From Margaritispora aquatica (lineage: Eukaryota; Ascomycota; Leotiomycetes; Helotiales; Discinellaceae): 64,000 bases of DNA. The DNA is taken from the NCBI GenBank assembly GCA_007644065.1, contig VJWN01000014.1:1-64000 (forward strand), given 5' to 3'. How positions within the stretch are numbered: position 1 is the first letter of the stretch; each line of letters opens with the position of its first letter. The notes beneath the pieces were generated by a model. That model had not been told where the DNA came from. It worked only from the letters and a program-made list of their open reading frames with translations, and ran no database searches. This document shows positions 1 to 10,496 of this stretch, in pieces. A program made the translations under genes and the position numbers.

Positions 1-183
1 CAATTGTTTCTAGGGAGCGTCTGGCTGTCAAAAATGACCCTTTACGCTCGAGAACACAGCGATAAGACGGAGTACGAGAGTTTGTGCTTTCGATCAAATC
101 CTCTTCGGCGGTTGTGTCCGCGGTAACTAGCGTGTGATTAGTAGCTTGGGTCGAGACAGTCTCCCTGTTACTTACTATCGACA

Positions 184-600
184 GTGAGGAACGACTTTAT
201 TGGGGGATCATCCTCAGATACTGCTGAAGCACTCAAAGCTTTATGTGCAAAGAATACAAGACAAGGCATAACTGGACCAACAGTAGTGCCCAATTTAGTA
301 GGCTTCTCAATTTTGGGTAGTGATGGCAAGTCCATGATTACAGAACTTCTGGACGACGAAAGTCGTAAACCATATGAGTGAATTGAGGGATTGGCTGTTA
401 ACTCTCTTAGCGACTGGCGTGTCGCGCTTGAGCTACTTGAAAATGATGTCTGTGATAGCCTTCTTGAATCTGGTATTGCACTGGCTGAGTAGGGACCTGG
501 ATTGGACGTGTTACACTTGGGTGATGGTGCCAACCATATTTGAAGCCTGCAGAGATCGTTACGTTTCGAACCTCCAAGAATTTTTGATTCCTGCGATGTT
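184..600 (+). pseudogene. Decayed coding fragment of unknown family
   Basis: One reading frame stays protein-like (acidic and aliphatic, e.g. WRVALELLENDVCDSLLES) from about 184 to 540 but is broken by a TGA near 379, a TAG near 490 and another TGA at about 541. A possible intron donor (GTGAGT) follows at about 600 and an acceptor (TTATAG) near 650. No motif identifies the family. The bias of the frame and its position beside a degraded STAND gene suggest a relic, but it may be chance. Confidence is low. Confidence 0.22.
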
Positions 601-1228
601 GTGAGTACTCGTTTGCTATGTACGTCAGTTTACCCTGTTGTTTTTCGTTATAGCCACTACCCCTTGGGACCTTACTCATCGTGGACTACTTTGTACCCCG
701 TCATTACTTGCTGGAAGTCAAACATATCTGGGAAATTTCATGAGCTAAGGAGGCTATTTAAGGTCTGGCTCTCTCACCTTTGCTCTGCTGGAAGACAAGA
801 ATTCGACACACTGGTGATTTTCTATCGGGTCTGAAAATAATAGTTTGAGGATCCAACGTTGGCATTGTCCAGGTTCGTCCTGCATAGCTTGGAGTGATTT
901 GTATAGACTCTAGATCGAAGGCATCTCTATGCCTAGTAAGTCTCAGATGCTCTTCCGAGATATCTTCCGCTTACATTGTTTCCTTTTCTCTCCCTTCTGC
1001 AATCCAATTGCTTGACAGGTGCAAACTAAATCGTTGCTCTTTCTGATGGTAGACTTTTACAGCTTGTGTGCAATCTGCCTCGGAGCTTCTTAGATGACTT
1101 AGGTGGTCAGCAGTCAGACCTATACTTACGACAGGTATGGTTTACTTACGCGCTCAAGATCATGGTACCGAGGTCTGCCAACTCAAGGTCCCTTCTGGAT
1201 ATGACTGCCGGATTGATCGAAGATTTAT

Positions 1229-2656
1229 TCACCTTCTTTTCAAGAACTTCAAGTAAGTCCGGTATCGGTGGCAGAAGCAAGTGATGTCCAAGCAGACGAC
1301 GGAATGCGTCGAAAAATTTCTTTGAGATTTATGCTTGTAAGCTTAGATCTTGTCACACTAATACAGGTAGGGTTGCTCACCTCTTCGAATTTGTCGAAAA
1401 ATCGCTCGAGAGTGAAGCCCCATTGATCCATTTGCTGTTCAGACGATACAACCGAACGATAGCTTACATATGATTGGTATTCGTGGCCAGATCGCAACAG
1501 ACGAAGCATCCAGGCACCACGCATTAAGTTGATGACAGAATTGTAGAACTCAAACCCCTGTTGCTCAGGCTGTCCTGATATCCTTCCAACATAGCTAAAG
1601 TAATAGACGATTTCATCAATACCTCGACTCAAAGGATAGCGGGACAAGTCAGAATGGGTTGTTTGCATGATCGCTGCGAATCCGTCCTGTAAGACTTCCG
1701 GGATAGACACCAAGCCTTGAAGCTTGTTTAAGGGGCATTCTCCATCTTCTTCACCGCGAACCTGTCGACCAAGTCGCTCAGCGGCGCCTGATATTACTAT
1801 TGTCGAGTCGATGACTCTGAAGATATGTTCCTCTAATATTTGACTGTTCACATTAGCATTTTCATTATTTTTCCCTTGTTGAAGATGACATACGGATTCA
1901 AGATCTTGAGACAAATGGAGAACTTTATGGTGTTAGCATTATTTGTTTCTGACCGAAGATACATACCTTGATATTGTGAAAGTGAAGTCGCTCCCTTAGC
2001 TTCTGAATCTCGGCATCTACCTGCTCATACCAATAGACATTCGAGACGCAACCCTCGTACTTTGGGAAATGTTTCTCGTTGTTCAAAACGCGCTCGCATT
2101 CACGGAGTGTGTTCAAGTAATGGCCCAGCACCGAGTGATCTCCAGATTCGTGTTTCGCTTCGCCATCATAACCTAATCTGTCTGACGTTCCAGATCGGTA
2201 CTCCGCTTGTTTTAAGACATTCAACAGAACATCTAGATTTGTTGTGAGGCTTCTTACATCCTCTCCAAGTTCTCTATATTTATAGTCTAGTTACATCAGC
2301 TATGGTCGCAGCCGTGGGGTTCTGAAGCTGTTGATACTTACTCGCGGTGGTGGCCTTTCTGAAGCCGGTCCAGTAGATGTGCTGAGCTAGTGCTAGCCCT
2401 TCTTCAATGTCTTGCATGCGAACAGGGATCATTGCAACAAGATGGAGGAATATATGGGTTTGAACCTTTGATCCACCGAAGGGTAGAATGATGATGTGTG
2501 CATCAGTAGAGTATACCTGGGGAAATCGTTGCGGCAGATCCTGGAATCTTGGGGCTAGTGTGTGCCTTTTCTTCTGATAAGGTCAACCAGCACTTGAGAC
2601 ACTAGGCTACGATGAATTTCATGCCAACCAATGATTTTAGCCCAAAAGCCAAACAT
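1229..2656 (-). pseudogene. STAND/NACHT-associated N-terminal domain gene, frameshifted
   Basis: Read on the minus strand from an ATG at 2656 (MFGFWAKIIGWHEIHRSLV). The open frame runs into a stop near 2555, while the frame one base over continues without a break (LAPRFQDLPQRF, then IEEGLALAQHIYWTGF), so a one-base shift is needed near 2560-2570. A clear intron follows (2341..2287), then a helix-rich part with LRERLHFHNIK, typical of the N-terminal region of fungal STAND receptors. The next junction (about 1966..1923) does not keep phase with its best donor. A last intron (1380..1334) leads to a stop at 1229-1231. There is no NACHT, ankyrin or WD part, so even a repaired gene would be an isolated N-terminal module. 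The family is inferred from the HFHN motif and helical pattern. Confidence 0.5.
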
Positions 2657-3410
2657 TCTGTCCTAGTTCACCTTTCTCTTTCGTCCCTTATCGGTCCTTT
2701 ATTTATTGGCGCTTGGCTCCCAGCTGAATTGCTTTTACCCCAACCTCGATAGAATCTCTATGTCCGACCATCAACCCATGGATCTCGGAAACGTATTTGC
2801 CAAGGCAATATCAGACATGTAAGAATATTGCATTACCACAGCTAACAAGCGGATTTGAATGTTGCCTGCTTTTGGGTTGGTACACACATAGAAATAAAAT
2901 AGATTTCATATTTTGTATTCCAGTGTGCTATCCAGTATGATGAAAGAGAATTAGTACGCACAATGTTCAAGAACGAAAAGCATTCGGAAAATACATTCTG
3001 ATTGACCCTTCTGAAGATTGAGTGGCGTTGCAGCTGGCATATATTGAAATCCTACGACGGCGAATGCCATGAAATGTCTAACAACAGCTCGGAAAGTACT
3101 GCACTATTGGATCCCCATGTAAGCAGAGCACCACAGCCAAGTGAGAGCCATCACTTTACTAAAGCTATTTCATCTTTCGACCATTCAGAGGGCTGTGAAT
3201 TTTGACCAGATATTGTCACTTTCAGCCTTCAGGAAGAAGCTGAGACAGTCTAAATTATCACTGAATTGGACACGTAGGTGATGGCTGAGGCATCAGCAAG
3301 TGAGATCGCTTGGAACTCTCCAGCTCTTGTTCATCCTTTGACATTATCACCAAATCTATGAGCGAGCCTTTCTATCTGCTCTGGTTTGACACTGAGTTAG
3401 CGAGCCTCCA
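2657..3410. other. Intergenic region between the STAND relic and the permease
   Basis: No gene can be modelled with confidence. A short start-and-donor combination is present on the plus strand at 2760-2819 (ATG followed by 20 codon-like triplets and GTAAGA), but no downstream exon keeps a long frame. The interval probably holds the permease promoter and 5' leader. Confidence 0.4.
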
Positions 3411-5833
3411 ATGGCATACTCATCTGGGTTCGAGAGCCATGCTCCTATTGCTGTGGCATCCGAACAGGATTACGATGCGCACTGGAGTCCAGAGCTAAAT
3501 GAGGAAGATTTGCGTGAACTTCAAGAGGCGCAGAACGATCCCTCAAAGATTATTTCCAGAGCACCGAGAGAGGCGAATCTACTTGGCTACTACTCGATAT
3601 TGTGCCTGATATTTAATCGCATGATCGGTTCGTGCATGATATCCACTCAGATTCAACGATGGCTGATGTACTTTCGATCAGGAACTGGCATTTTTAATTC
3701 GGCATCGATTGTATTTTCAGGCACTCAGAGTATAGGCGTGTCTATCTTGCTATGGGCACTAGGTGCCGTCGTAGCCATGGCAGGAGTCTTCGTTTACATC
3801 GAATTAGGACTGAGCATACCTCGTTGGCCGTGTGGACCTAATGGAGAGAAGGTTGCTACGCCAAGGAACGGGGAAGCAATATTCTATGTAAGCTTCTCCT
3901 TCGAGGAACCGTGATGTTTTCCATAAGCTAATTTATCCGATTCACAGTTCAATTACATGCTCAAGAAACCCCTGTTTCTAGCCACATGTTTGTTTGGTAT
4001 TACCTTCCTCGTCCTCGAAAATACCAGCGCCAATTCGGTATCTTTTGCACAAAGTATCCTCGATGCTTCGCATCAAAGGCACACACCCGGAAAGATAATC
4101 GCAATCGCCGTTGCGGCAAATACATTCACGTGCTTGCTGCATGCAATTTCGAGGAAGGCTGGCATCTGGCTTAACAATATCCTGGGCACCATCAAGTTCT
4201 TCATGTTGCTATTCATTGTGATCATTGGACTTGTTTGGATGAATCGTGATATTGCAAGTGCTAACTACGATAGTAAAACATCGTTTTCGACGCAAAATAG
4301 TCCTAGACTACCATATCGCTATGCTGAAGCTTTCACTTACATCCTCTATCCATATACCGGTTTTCATCAGATCAACTATGTAAGTTCTCCTTGTCAGCAA
4401 CACAAGTTGATTACTGACACACGAAGATCATTTCGGAGCTGAAGGAGCCGAGAAGGACTTTCCCAAGGGCCCAGTTTTGGGGAGTTTTGACTATAGCGTT
4501 GATCTACACTGCTGTTATTATGATATATGTGAGCCGAATGCTATGTTCCCAGCCTCGCTTTATAGCTCACAAATACAAAGGCCGCTGTCATTCCAAAGGC
4601 GGAGCTCTTTACTCGAGGAGGCATCGATGTTGGCACGAGGTTCTTCCAACTGACCCTTGGAAAAGTCACGAGCAAAAGCCAAGTGCAAACCATATTCTCG
4701 ACTCTGAAAGCAATCTCAGCGATGGGGAACATGATTGTGGTGACTTTTACTGCAGCTCGAGGTACATTGCCCTCTTCGGCTTTTGAATTCAGGTTACTAA
4801 TCTAGAGAATTCAGTTAAACAGGAGATTGCCAAAGAAGGGATTTTGCCGTACTCGCTGATGTTTTCCCAAAGCTACGATTTCTCGCTAAGGCGAATATTT
4901 GGTCGCAAAGTATCGAACCCAGACATTGATGAGTCTCTGGGTGTAGAGAAGACACCTGCCGCTGCGCTGGCTCTTCACTGGGCTCTGACTACGCTTTTGT
5001 AAGCATTATTCTTTCGCTCTACTCTTGATTCAAGAGTTTAATTTTCACATATTGTCCGACTAATCTAACGAAATTTTGGAACAATTAAACTGACAAAACT
5101 TTTCAGAGTTGTTGCAGCGGTTCTCGCGGTGCAGACACGTCCTTATTCCGCAACAGCAGCACAGAGCTTTCTAGCAGGTTGGTTCGTCTATGACATAGAC
5201 ATCATCTGTTTTTCAGCCATTGCCATCGGACTTCTCTGTCTCCGATTCTCTCCCCGAATAAAATGGGCGCGAAAGACCGAATTCAAGCATCCTATAATCA
5301 GCATCGTGTCGTCATGCATTCTCTTGACAGGATGTGTCTTCCCTCTAATATTCATCTGGTATCATGATCCCGCTTTCCCCTACCTTGGCCGCTCTCAAAA
5401 TGCCATTCGCTGGTTCGTAGGGCAGACAGCAGGTGTTAGCCTCATTGCCTTTTCGTTCCTGTACTGGGTAGGGTTTAGGGCGTATATCAAGATACGATCG
5501 GAGAGGAATGGAGAGAAGCTGTATATTAAGCGCGAACCGATGTTCAAACAGGACGCTAAAGGCCGCTTGACGCAAATTCTGGAGATCGTGACCCTAGAAT
5601 GGAGGAAGGAAGTTGGGTTGCAGTTGGATGATATTGAGGAGATAGTCGAGGCGAAGACGACGTCGAGTGTGGTTTCACCTATGCCAGGGTATACTTCGCC
5701 AATGAGGAGTAATGGTGACTTCAGGGAAAGATATAGTAGTAGGGTTGGTAGTGATATCACTTACGAAGTTGCAGATAGGCAGTCGGCGACTCCTATTCGA
5801 AGACAGCCGGAGATGCACGAGATGGATGGGTAA
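3411..5833 (+). CDS. Amino acid permease, Mup1/LAT-like (APC superfamily)
   Basis: Exons 3411..3887, 3948..4379, 4427..4528, 4566..4761, 4815..4998 and 5107..5833 give about 705 residues in one frame. The hydrophilic N-terminus (about 1-55) is followed by roughly twelve membrane helices and a long hydrophilic C-terminus (about 580-705). Family signs are the first helix with a broken GYYS segment, NYMLKKPLFLATCLFG with the ENTSANSVSF helix, and ARVKQEIAKEGILPYS followed by PAAALALHW, all typical of fungal Mup1-like permeases. It should import amino acids, perhaps methionine or other neutral ones, across the plasma membrane; the substrate is inferred. The fourth intron (4529..4565) is only 37 nt and is the weakest part of the model. 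The C-terminal tail is lysine-poor but rich in Ser and Glu. Confidence 0.85.
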
Positions 5834-5949
5834 ATGTAATAAATCACTTGACCTTTGGCCTTGAGGCTTGGTAGCCTAGAGTTAATATCTTTAATTTAAA
5901 ACTATAGTGTTGAACAAAAGTCCTTTAATTAGCTATTTTAAGTATTTTG

Positions 5950-5995
5950 TATAACGACCCCGTCGCTGGTTATGGGTAAAAGGTAAGGATCTAGA
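5950..5995 (+). repeat. Left arm of inverted repeat
   Basis: Starts TATAACGACCC and contains GGGTAAAAGGTAAGGAT. It matches the reverse complement of 6959-7004 with a few transition-type differences, defining an element of about 1.05 kb if both are its ends. Confidence 0.7.
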
Positions 5996-6958
5996 CACGG
6001 TGATTTACTCGGAGTGGATCTAGGTATATTACTAGTAGGCTTGTTTGCTATTTAAAGTTGAGCACGAAGCTCTTACCTAAGGAAACCTATCTAGTAGTAC
6101 TATCGAAATCGCGGTTAAGTTTAGGTAGCAGAATCGGTCTTTCGGTCCGTGCGTAGGCTCTTTTAAGTAGACGGTGGCAGTGGCACAGGCCATACCCGTG
6201 TCGTACAGGCTATCGCCCACTTAGCCGCAGCGCTATATTTCCTGATTACGTAAGGTATCTATTATTCGGGACGATAATAATAAACCTCTTTAACAACCAC
6301 TACTACTAAGTTTATTAGAAGTAAAAGACCGTTAAAAGTTTAAATAAGTTTTTTCTTTAATTTTAAGCGTATATAAAACTAACTATCTATATACCGTGGT
6401 AGTAGTAGAATACGAAACTATCTATTCTAACGCTATCGCTATTCCTAGACTATTCGTAAGGTATAAAAAAAAACGAAACCCCGTACTAAAAAATAAGTAA
6501 GTAAGGCAGTACTAGTAGTATAGAGATAAAGACCGCTTAGGGGCGTATATAGCGAGGGAGACGGAGGTAAGTATCTATAGTAGTACGAAGAGTAGTAGTA
6601 GTTATACCTTAGTATAAACTACGTAAGTGTTACGAATCACCTGACTTATGGCCCTGAGGCTCGGCAGCCTAAGGCTATACAGAAAAGCCATAGGGAGAGG
6701 GGTATTCGGTCACGAGACTAGGCTAATATAATTATAGAGGGTAGCCGAAGGGGTTATATAATAGAGCGACCTTAGTAAAAGTACTAGAGTAGGAGCGTAC
6801 TCTAGCTCTAGCGCTTTATAATCTAGCGCTTCTAAAAGAATAAACGTTCTATATAATAAAATAGATTTCTTTAAATAAGAGCTTTATACTTAACTTTAAA
6901 TAGTAATTTATATTTATTAGTAATATACCTAGGATTAATACGTTTTAATCTACCGTAC

Positions 6959-7004
6959 TCTAAATCCTTACCTTTTACCCTAAATCAGCGATAGGGTCGT
7001 TATA
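6959..7004 (-). repeat. Right arm of inverted repeat
   Basis: Reverse-complement partner of 5950-5995, ending GGGTCGTTATA on the plus strand. A second partial copy of the GGGTCGTTA end follows 25-30 bp further on, so the termini may be nested. Confidence 0.7.
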
Positions 7005-7040
7005 GCCCTTATATAAAAGGTAGGGTCGTTACACCCCCCC

Positions 7041-7400
7041 GAAAGTAAGAAATAAAAACCCCCGGGACTATCATACCTAGCCTATCCTAGACTTTTATAT
7101 CTAGCTTACCCTAGACTTTTATATAAGTAGAGTTATTTCTTGGCATTGTTCAGAGCCCTGTAGAATTAGATCAAAACACCTAGCAGAATAGCTTATATAG
7201 ATAAAAATGAACCCTATCCAAATCCTAATCAATTGTCCTCTCTAGCGATTCTTGTATTAAATATTTATATAGCTTGAAGTGAATATTTACAGCTTAAGTC
7301 AAAGTGGTCTCGCTCTCCCTCGACCAATCCTATTCAGACACTCCTATAAAACCACTTCTATAGCTATTCAACTCCACCAGTTATTGTTCTCCCACTTGAC
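7041..7400. other. AT-rich intergenic stretch
   Basis: Transition from the repeat island to normal composition. It contains the downstream region of the FMN dehydrogenase gene, which is read on the other strand. A short duplicated phrase (GACTTTTATAT) occurs near 7090 and 7112. No gene seen. Confidence 0.4.
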
Positions 7401-8815
7401 CTATAGCATACGATTAGTGACGACCAGAGGGACAATGACAGGGTGACTTACATATGAAGCATCAATCTTCTTCAAATCACCAACGCCCAGATTAGCAGCA
7501 TCAATAGAAATCTCATGCTTCAACAGTTCAATAGCTTTGGCGACTCCTTCCCATCCGTAGACATTGGCATACATGAAGGGGCGACCGAGACCAACAGCCT
7601 TGACGCCGAGTGCTAAGAGCTTCAAGACGTCTGTGCCGTATCGGACACCACCATCAGCGTAGACCTCGACTTGCTTGAAGATTTCGGGGGCGGTGTTGTA
7701 TATTTCAAGGGCGACTTCGAGGGAAGATGGGGCGCCATCTAATTGACGACCTCCGTGGTTAGAGAGCATGATGGCCTTGGCACCGGCAGCAACGGCGAGT
7801 TGCGCATCTTCAACAGTCATGATACCCTTGGGAATGACAGGGAGAGTGGTCATGTTTTGGAGAGACTTGTAGTAGTCCCACTATAAATCCGTTAGTTGAG
7901 CGACCAGAAAGAGCCCCGAACGATAAGTACCGTGATATAAGAGTATGAAGAGTCACTGTTACTGTTTAGTGAATGCTGACGAATGTCAAAAATGGAAGAA
8001 CTTACGCAGAACCAACGCTGTATCTAGCAGCACGATGTCTGTTTCCATCGGCCGCACTGTCAACTGTAAAGATGATGGCCTTTGAGCCAGCCTTCTCGGC
8101 TCTTCTGAAAATGGCCCTGGTAGCGGTATCATTGGTGTCAAGGTAGACTTGCTGGAAAGTCACTTGGGAAGTGTTGTTACCCTTCGCGGCAGCGATCTGC
8201 TCGATTGATAAAGATGCATAGAGTGCGGCCTAAAAATTAGTCAACTAATAAAACCGGGACGAGGCTTTCATACCATGTAGAGGATATTTCCTGCTGCAGC
8301 TCCCTTGACCAAGCCTGCCTCACCTTCTGGGTGGCCATATCCAGCTCTGGCAGCAGGGCTGATGAAGAATGGAGCCGAGAAATTGTGTCCAAGGATGGAG
8401 GTGCTATAATAGCTGTTAGGTCATTTTCTTTCCATCATGGACATGCTCTTACCTTAAGGTTGATTCGATATTGGTGATATCGGTCATAACTCTTGGCTTC
8501 AAACGGTATCTGGAGAATATCTCGAGGTTGTTTCTGTATGACCACTCTCCTGCCGCACCATTGCGGTAATATGTATACGCAGTGGCATTCATGTAGTTTC
8601 TGGCGGCCCATTCAAAATCTGGGAGACCAACCATGCTCTCCAGAGCTGGCAAAGTGCCAGCAGCGGTATCGCCTAGAACAGCATCGATACTTCCAATGAT
8701 TAGCGAAGCGTAGACATCTCCAGTCAAACACTTACCCAGTATCGGCCTCATTCAAGAAAGGTCTGGCTGCAAAAGCTGTAGCCACAAAGGGCAACAAGAG
8801 AGTGAAAGAGTGCAT
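7401..8815 (-). CDS. Secreted FMN-dependent 2-hydroxy-acid dehydrogenase/oxidase
   Basis: Minus-strand exons 8815..8736, 8689..8453, 8403..8274, 8229..8006, 7961..7931 and 7880..7401 make a 393-residue protein in one frame. It begins with a signal peptide (MHSFTLLLPFVATAFA). The rest is the TIM-barrel FMN domain of the lactate/glycolate oxidase and flavocytochrome b2 family: Lys252 in VIPKGIMT, the catalytic His276 and substrate-binding Arg279 in SNHGGRQLDG, and the phosphate-binding YADGGVRYGTDVLK and GLGRPF loops. There is no cytochrome b5 domain. It should oxidise an L-2-hydroxy acid with FMN, passing electrons to oxygen or another acceptor outside the cell or in the secretory pathway. The 31-nt fifth exon is required to keep frame and gives a family-like SYSYITW. 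The C-terminus may be altered by another intron, because GTAAGT occurs right after DASY. Confidence 0.85.
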
Positions 8816-8872
8816 GATGAACGAATTTGTATCTTCAAAGATTGTCATTTGAATGCAGTTCTCAAGGCATAG

Positions 8873-8879
8873 TTATATA
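8873..8879 (-). promoter_or_regulatory. TATA-like box of the FMN dehydrogenase gene
   Basis: TATATAA on the minus strand about 58 nt upstream of the chosen ATG at 8815. Position and sequence fit a core promoter, and the short distance supports this start. Confidence 0.4.
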
Positions 8880-10496
8880 TCCAGATATGCCTCATCTCCG
8901 CCGTGGGGTCAGGATTCACTTTGAGGGGCAAAGACAAGCAAAATATTGATTGCTATCATCTTGGCATCACACGTTACTCAAGGGTGTTCTCTTGAGTTCT
9001 TACTGCGTTACGCAAATGGAAAGTCAATCTTGGATATCCATCTTTTCATCCTGGTGCAGATTTGGATATACTCCGGCAGTGTCTCTTGGCAGACATTTGT
9101 TGGTGACATGCCAAGTTCATGGAAAAGAAGCGGATACGGCCAAAAGAGACAGACTGTCTGGCTGCCCTGAACTTAGTTTCATTGAAGCCAACCGAACCTC
9201 CTGGAAGAGCAATGAGAACAGGACGCAAAATGAGATTCCCATCATCTGCCCTTGACACAATAGATAGAGATCGATGGGAGCCTTAATCCATCATGATCGA
9301 TTGTTTGCAATGACGACAAATTCAGCACGCCAAGTGCAGGGAGCCTCTCACATAGACAGAAGCAAAGTAGCCAGAATATGTAGAAATTACAAACCTGTGA
9401 GAAACAAGATATCTCAGCCACAAATGTTGACGTCCTCTGCATTTACATTCCGTAAGAAATGGGTCGTAGAGGATCTTCAACAAGGACTCGAAGATCCGAT
9501 GGAATGCCGGCAGCTTCCCCACCTCGTTGATGAGGATTGGACGATTCATCTCGAGTGTTTCAACTTAATTTTCAAATGAAAGGTTCATGAACTTTATTCA
9601 ATGACCAAGCATCTTTTGTGATCAATGACTAAGAGACGGCTCCCACAAAACAACAGCAGACAGTCTTCATATGGAAAGCACAGCACACTCGCCAGATTCC
9701 GAGAAAGACTACGCCTTATAAGAAAAAAGGCTATCATGACTCCTTACTGCTAAACGAGAGACAAATTTAACTAATTTTTAGATTTAGAAGATTGAAACTA
9801 AGAGCAAGAACCTTAACTCAAGCATGTACTGGCTCCCGAGAGATCTCCGTCTTTAAAATCATAGCTGAAACCTGCCATTATGAATTCTAAACTACCATCA
9901 ATTAGAGCACACATTGATCCCACCCACGCATTGGCACCTAAAAGCACGTAGGTTGCTCTCCTCATCGGCCCGGGATTGCAATTATGATCTACCTTTGATG
10001 GCTGCACAATGACTTGCAGAATTTAACTTGATTATGGATTAAGAAAGCCGGGCTTCAAAGCATGCCATGAAAGGAGAACTGACTGTCATAAGCCAACACT
10101 GGTCTAGCATGACTTCAATTGGCCGCCATAAGCATAGAAGCTCTCCTTTCCAAGATACGAGTCTCAATACAACAGTGATTGAGAGGTGCATATACTCAAG
10201 CATTTCGTTTCGAAATGGGACGATCATTGTCATGATTGTCGGGCTAGAAAGCATTTGCTTTTCGCGACTATGGCTGGGCTTTGTGAAAGATAATAGAGGA
10301 ATCACAGCTCCATCAGTACTATTGAAATCCGAACAAGTCGAAGAAGTCAAGAAAGATTCAATGTCAATTGGGTATAAATCAAGGACATCCTACACTAGAG
10401 AATTCGGTCAAAGATCATGCATATGACCACTTAGTCGTCTTAGAAGTCCACATCGCTTTCCACAACAGCATCCACATGCAACAGATAACATCGAAA
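8880..10496. other. Intergenic, no convincing gene
   Basis: Several short open frames exist on both strands. None has a motif, intron support or a plausible start. A 64-codon minus frame at 9813-10007 (with MRRATYVLLGANAWVGSMCALIDG) looks somewhat protein-like and could be an exon of a small unrecognised gene. The interval also contains the promoter side of the dehydrogenase and the 3' region of the next minus-strand gene. Confidence 0.4.

Larger units (their letters stand above)
5840..7040. repeat. TA-rich degraded repeat island, probable RIP-mutated transposon remnant
   Basis: Base composition changes sharply to TA-rich sequence with many CTA/TAG triplets and no open frames. A segment starting TATAACGACCC at 5950-5995 returns as its inverted copy at 6959-7004, with shared core GGGTAAAAGGTAAGGAT. 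A further TGTAACGACCC-type end lies inverted at about 7021-7034. A second segment (5844-5880, containing GGCCTTGAGGCTTGG) recurs directly at 6637-6675 with about 80% identity by eye. These are marks of a decayed mobile element; most differences are C/T or G/A, as repeat-induced point mutation would make. Confidence 0.75.

Noticed and set aside
168..533. 121-codon minus-strand frame rich in Ser
   Set aside because: It mirrors the coding-biased plus frame; its Ser/Leu richness is what the antisense of an acidic frame gives, and it has no ATG-based exon logic.
10039..10426. Overlapping plus and minus frames of about 100-120 codons
   Set aside because: Both strands are open over the same span and neither shows a motif; I could not choose one.
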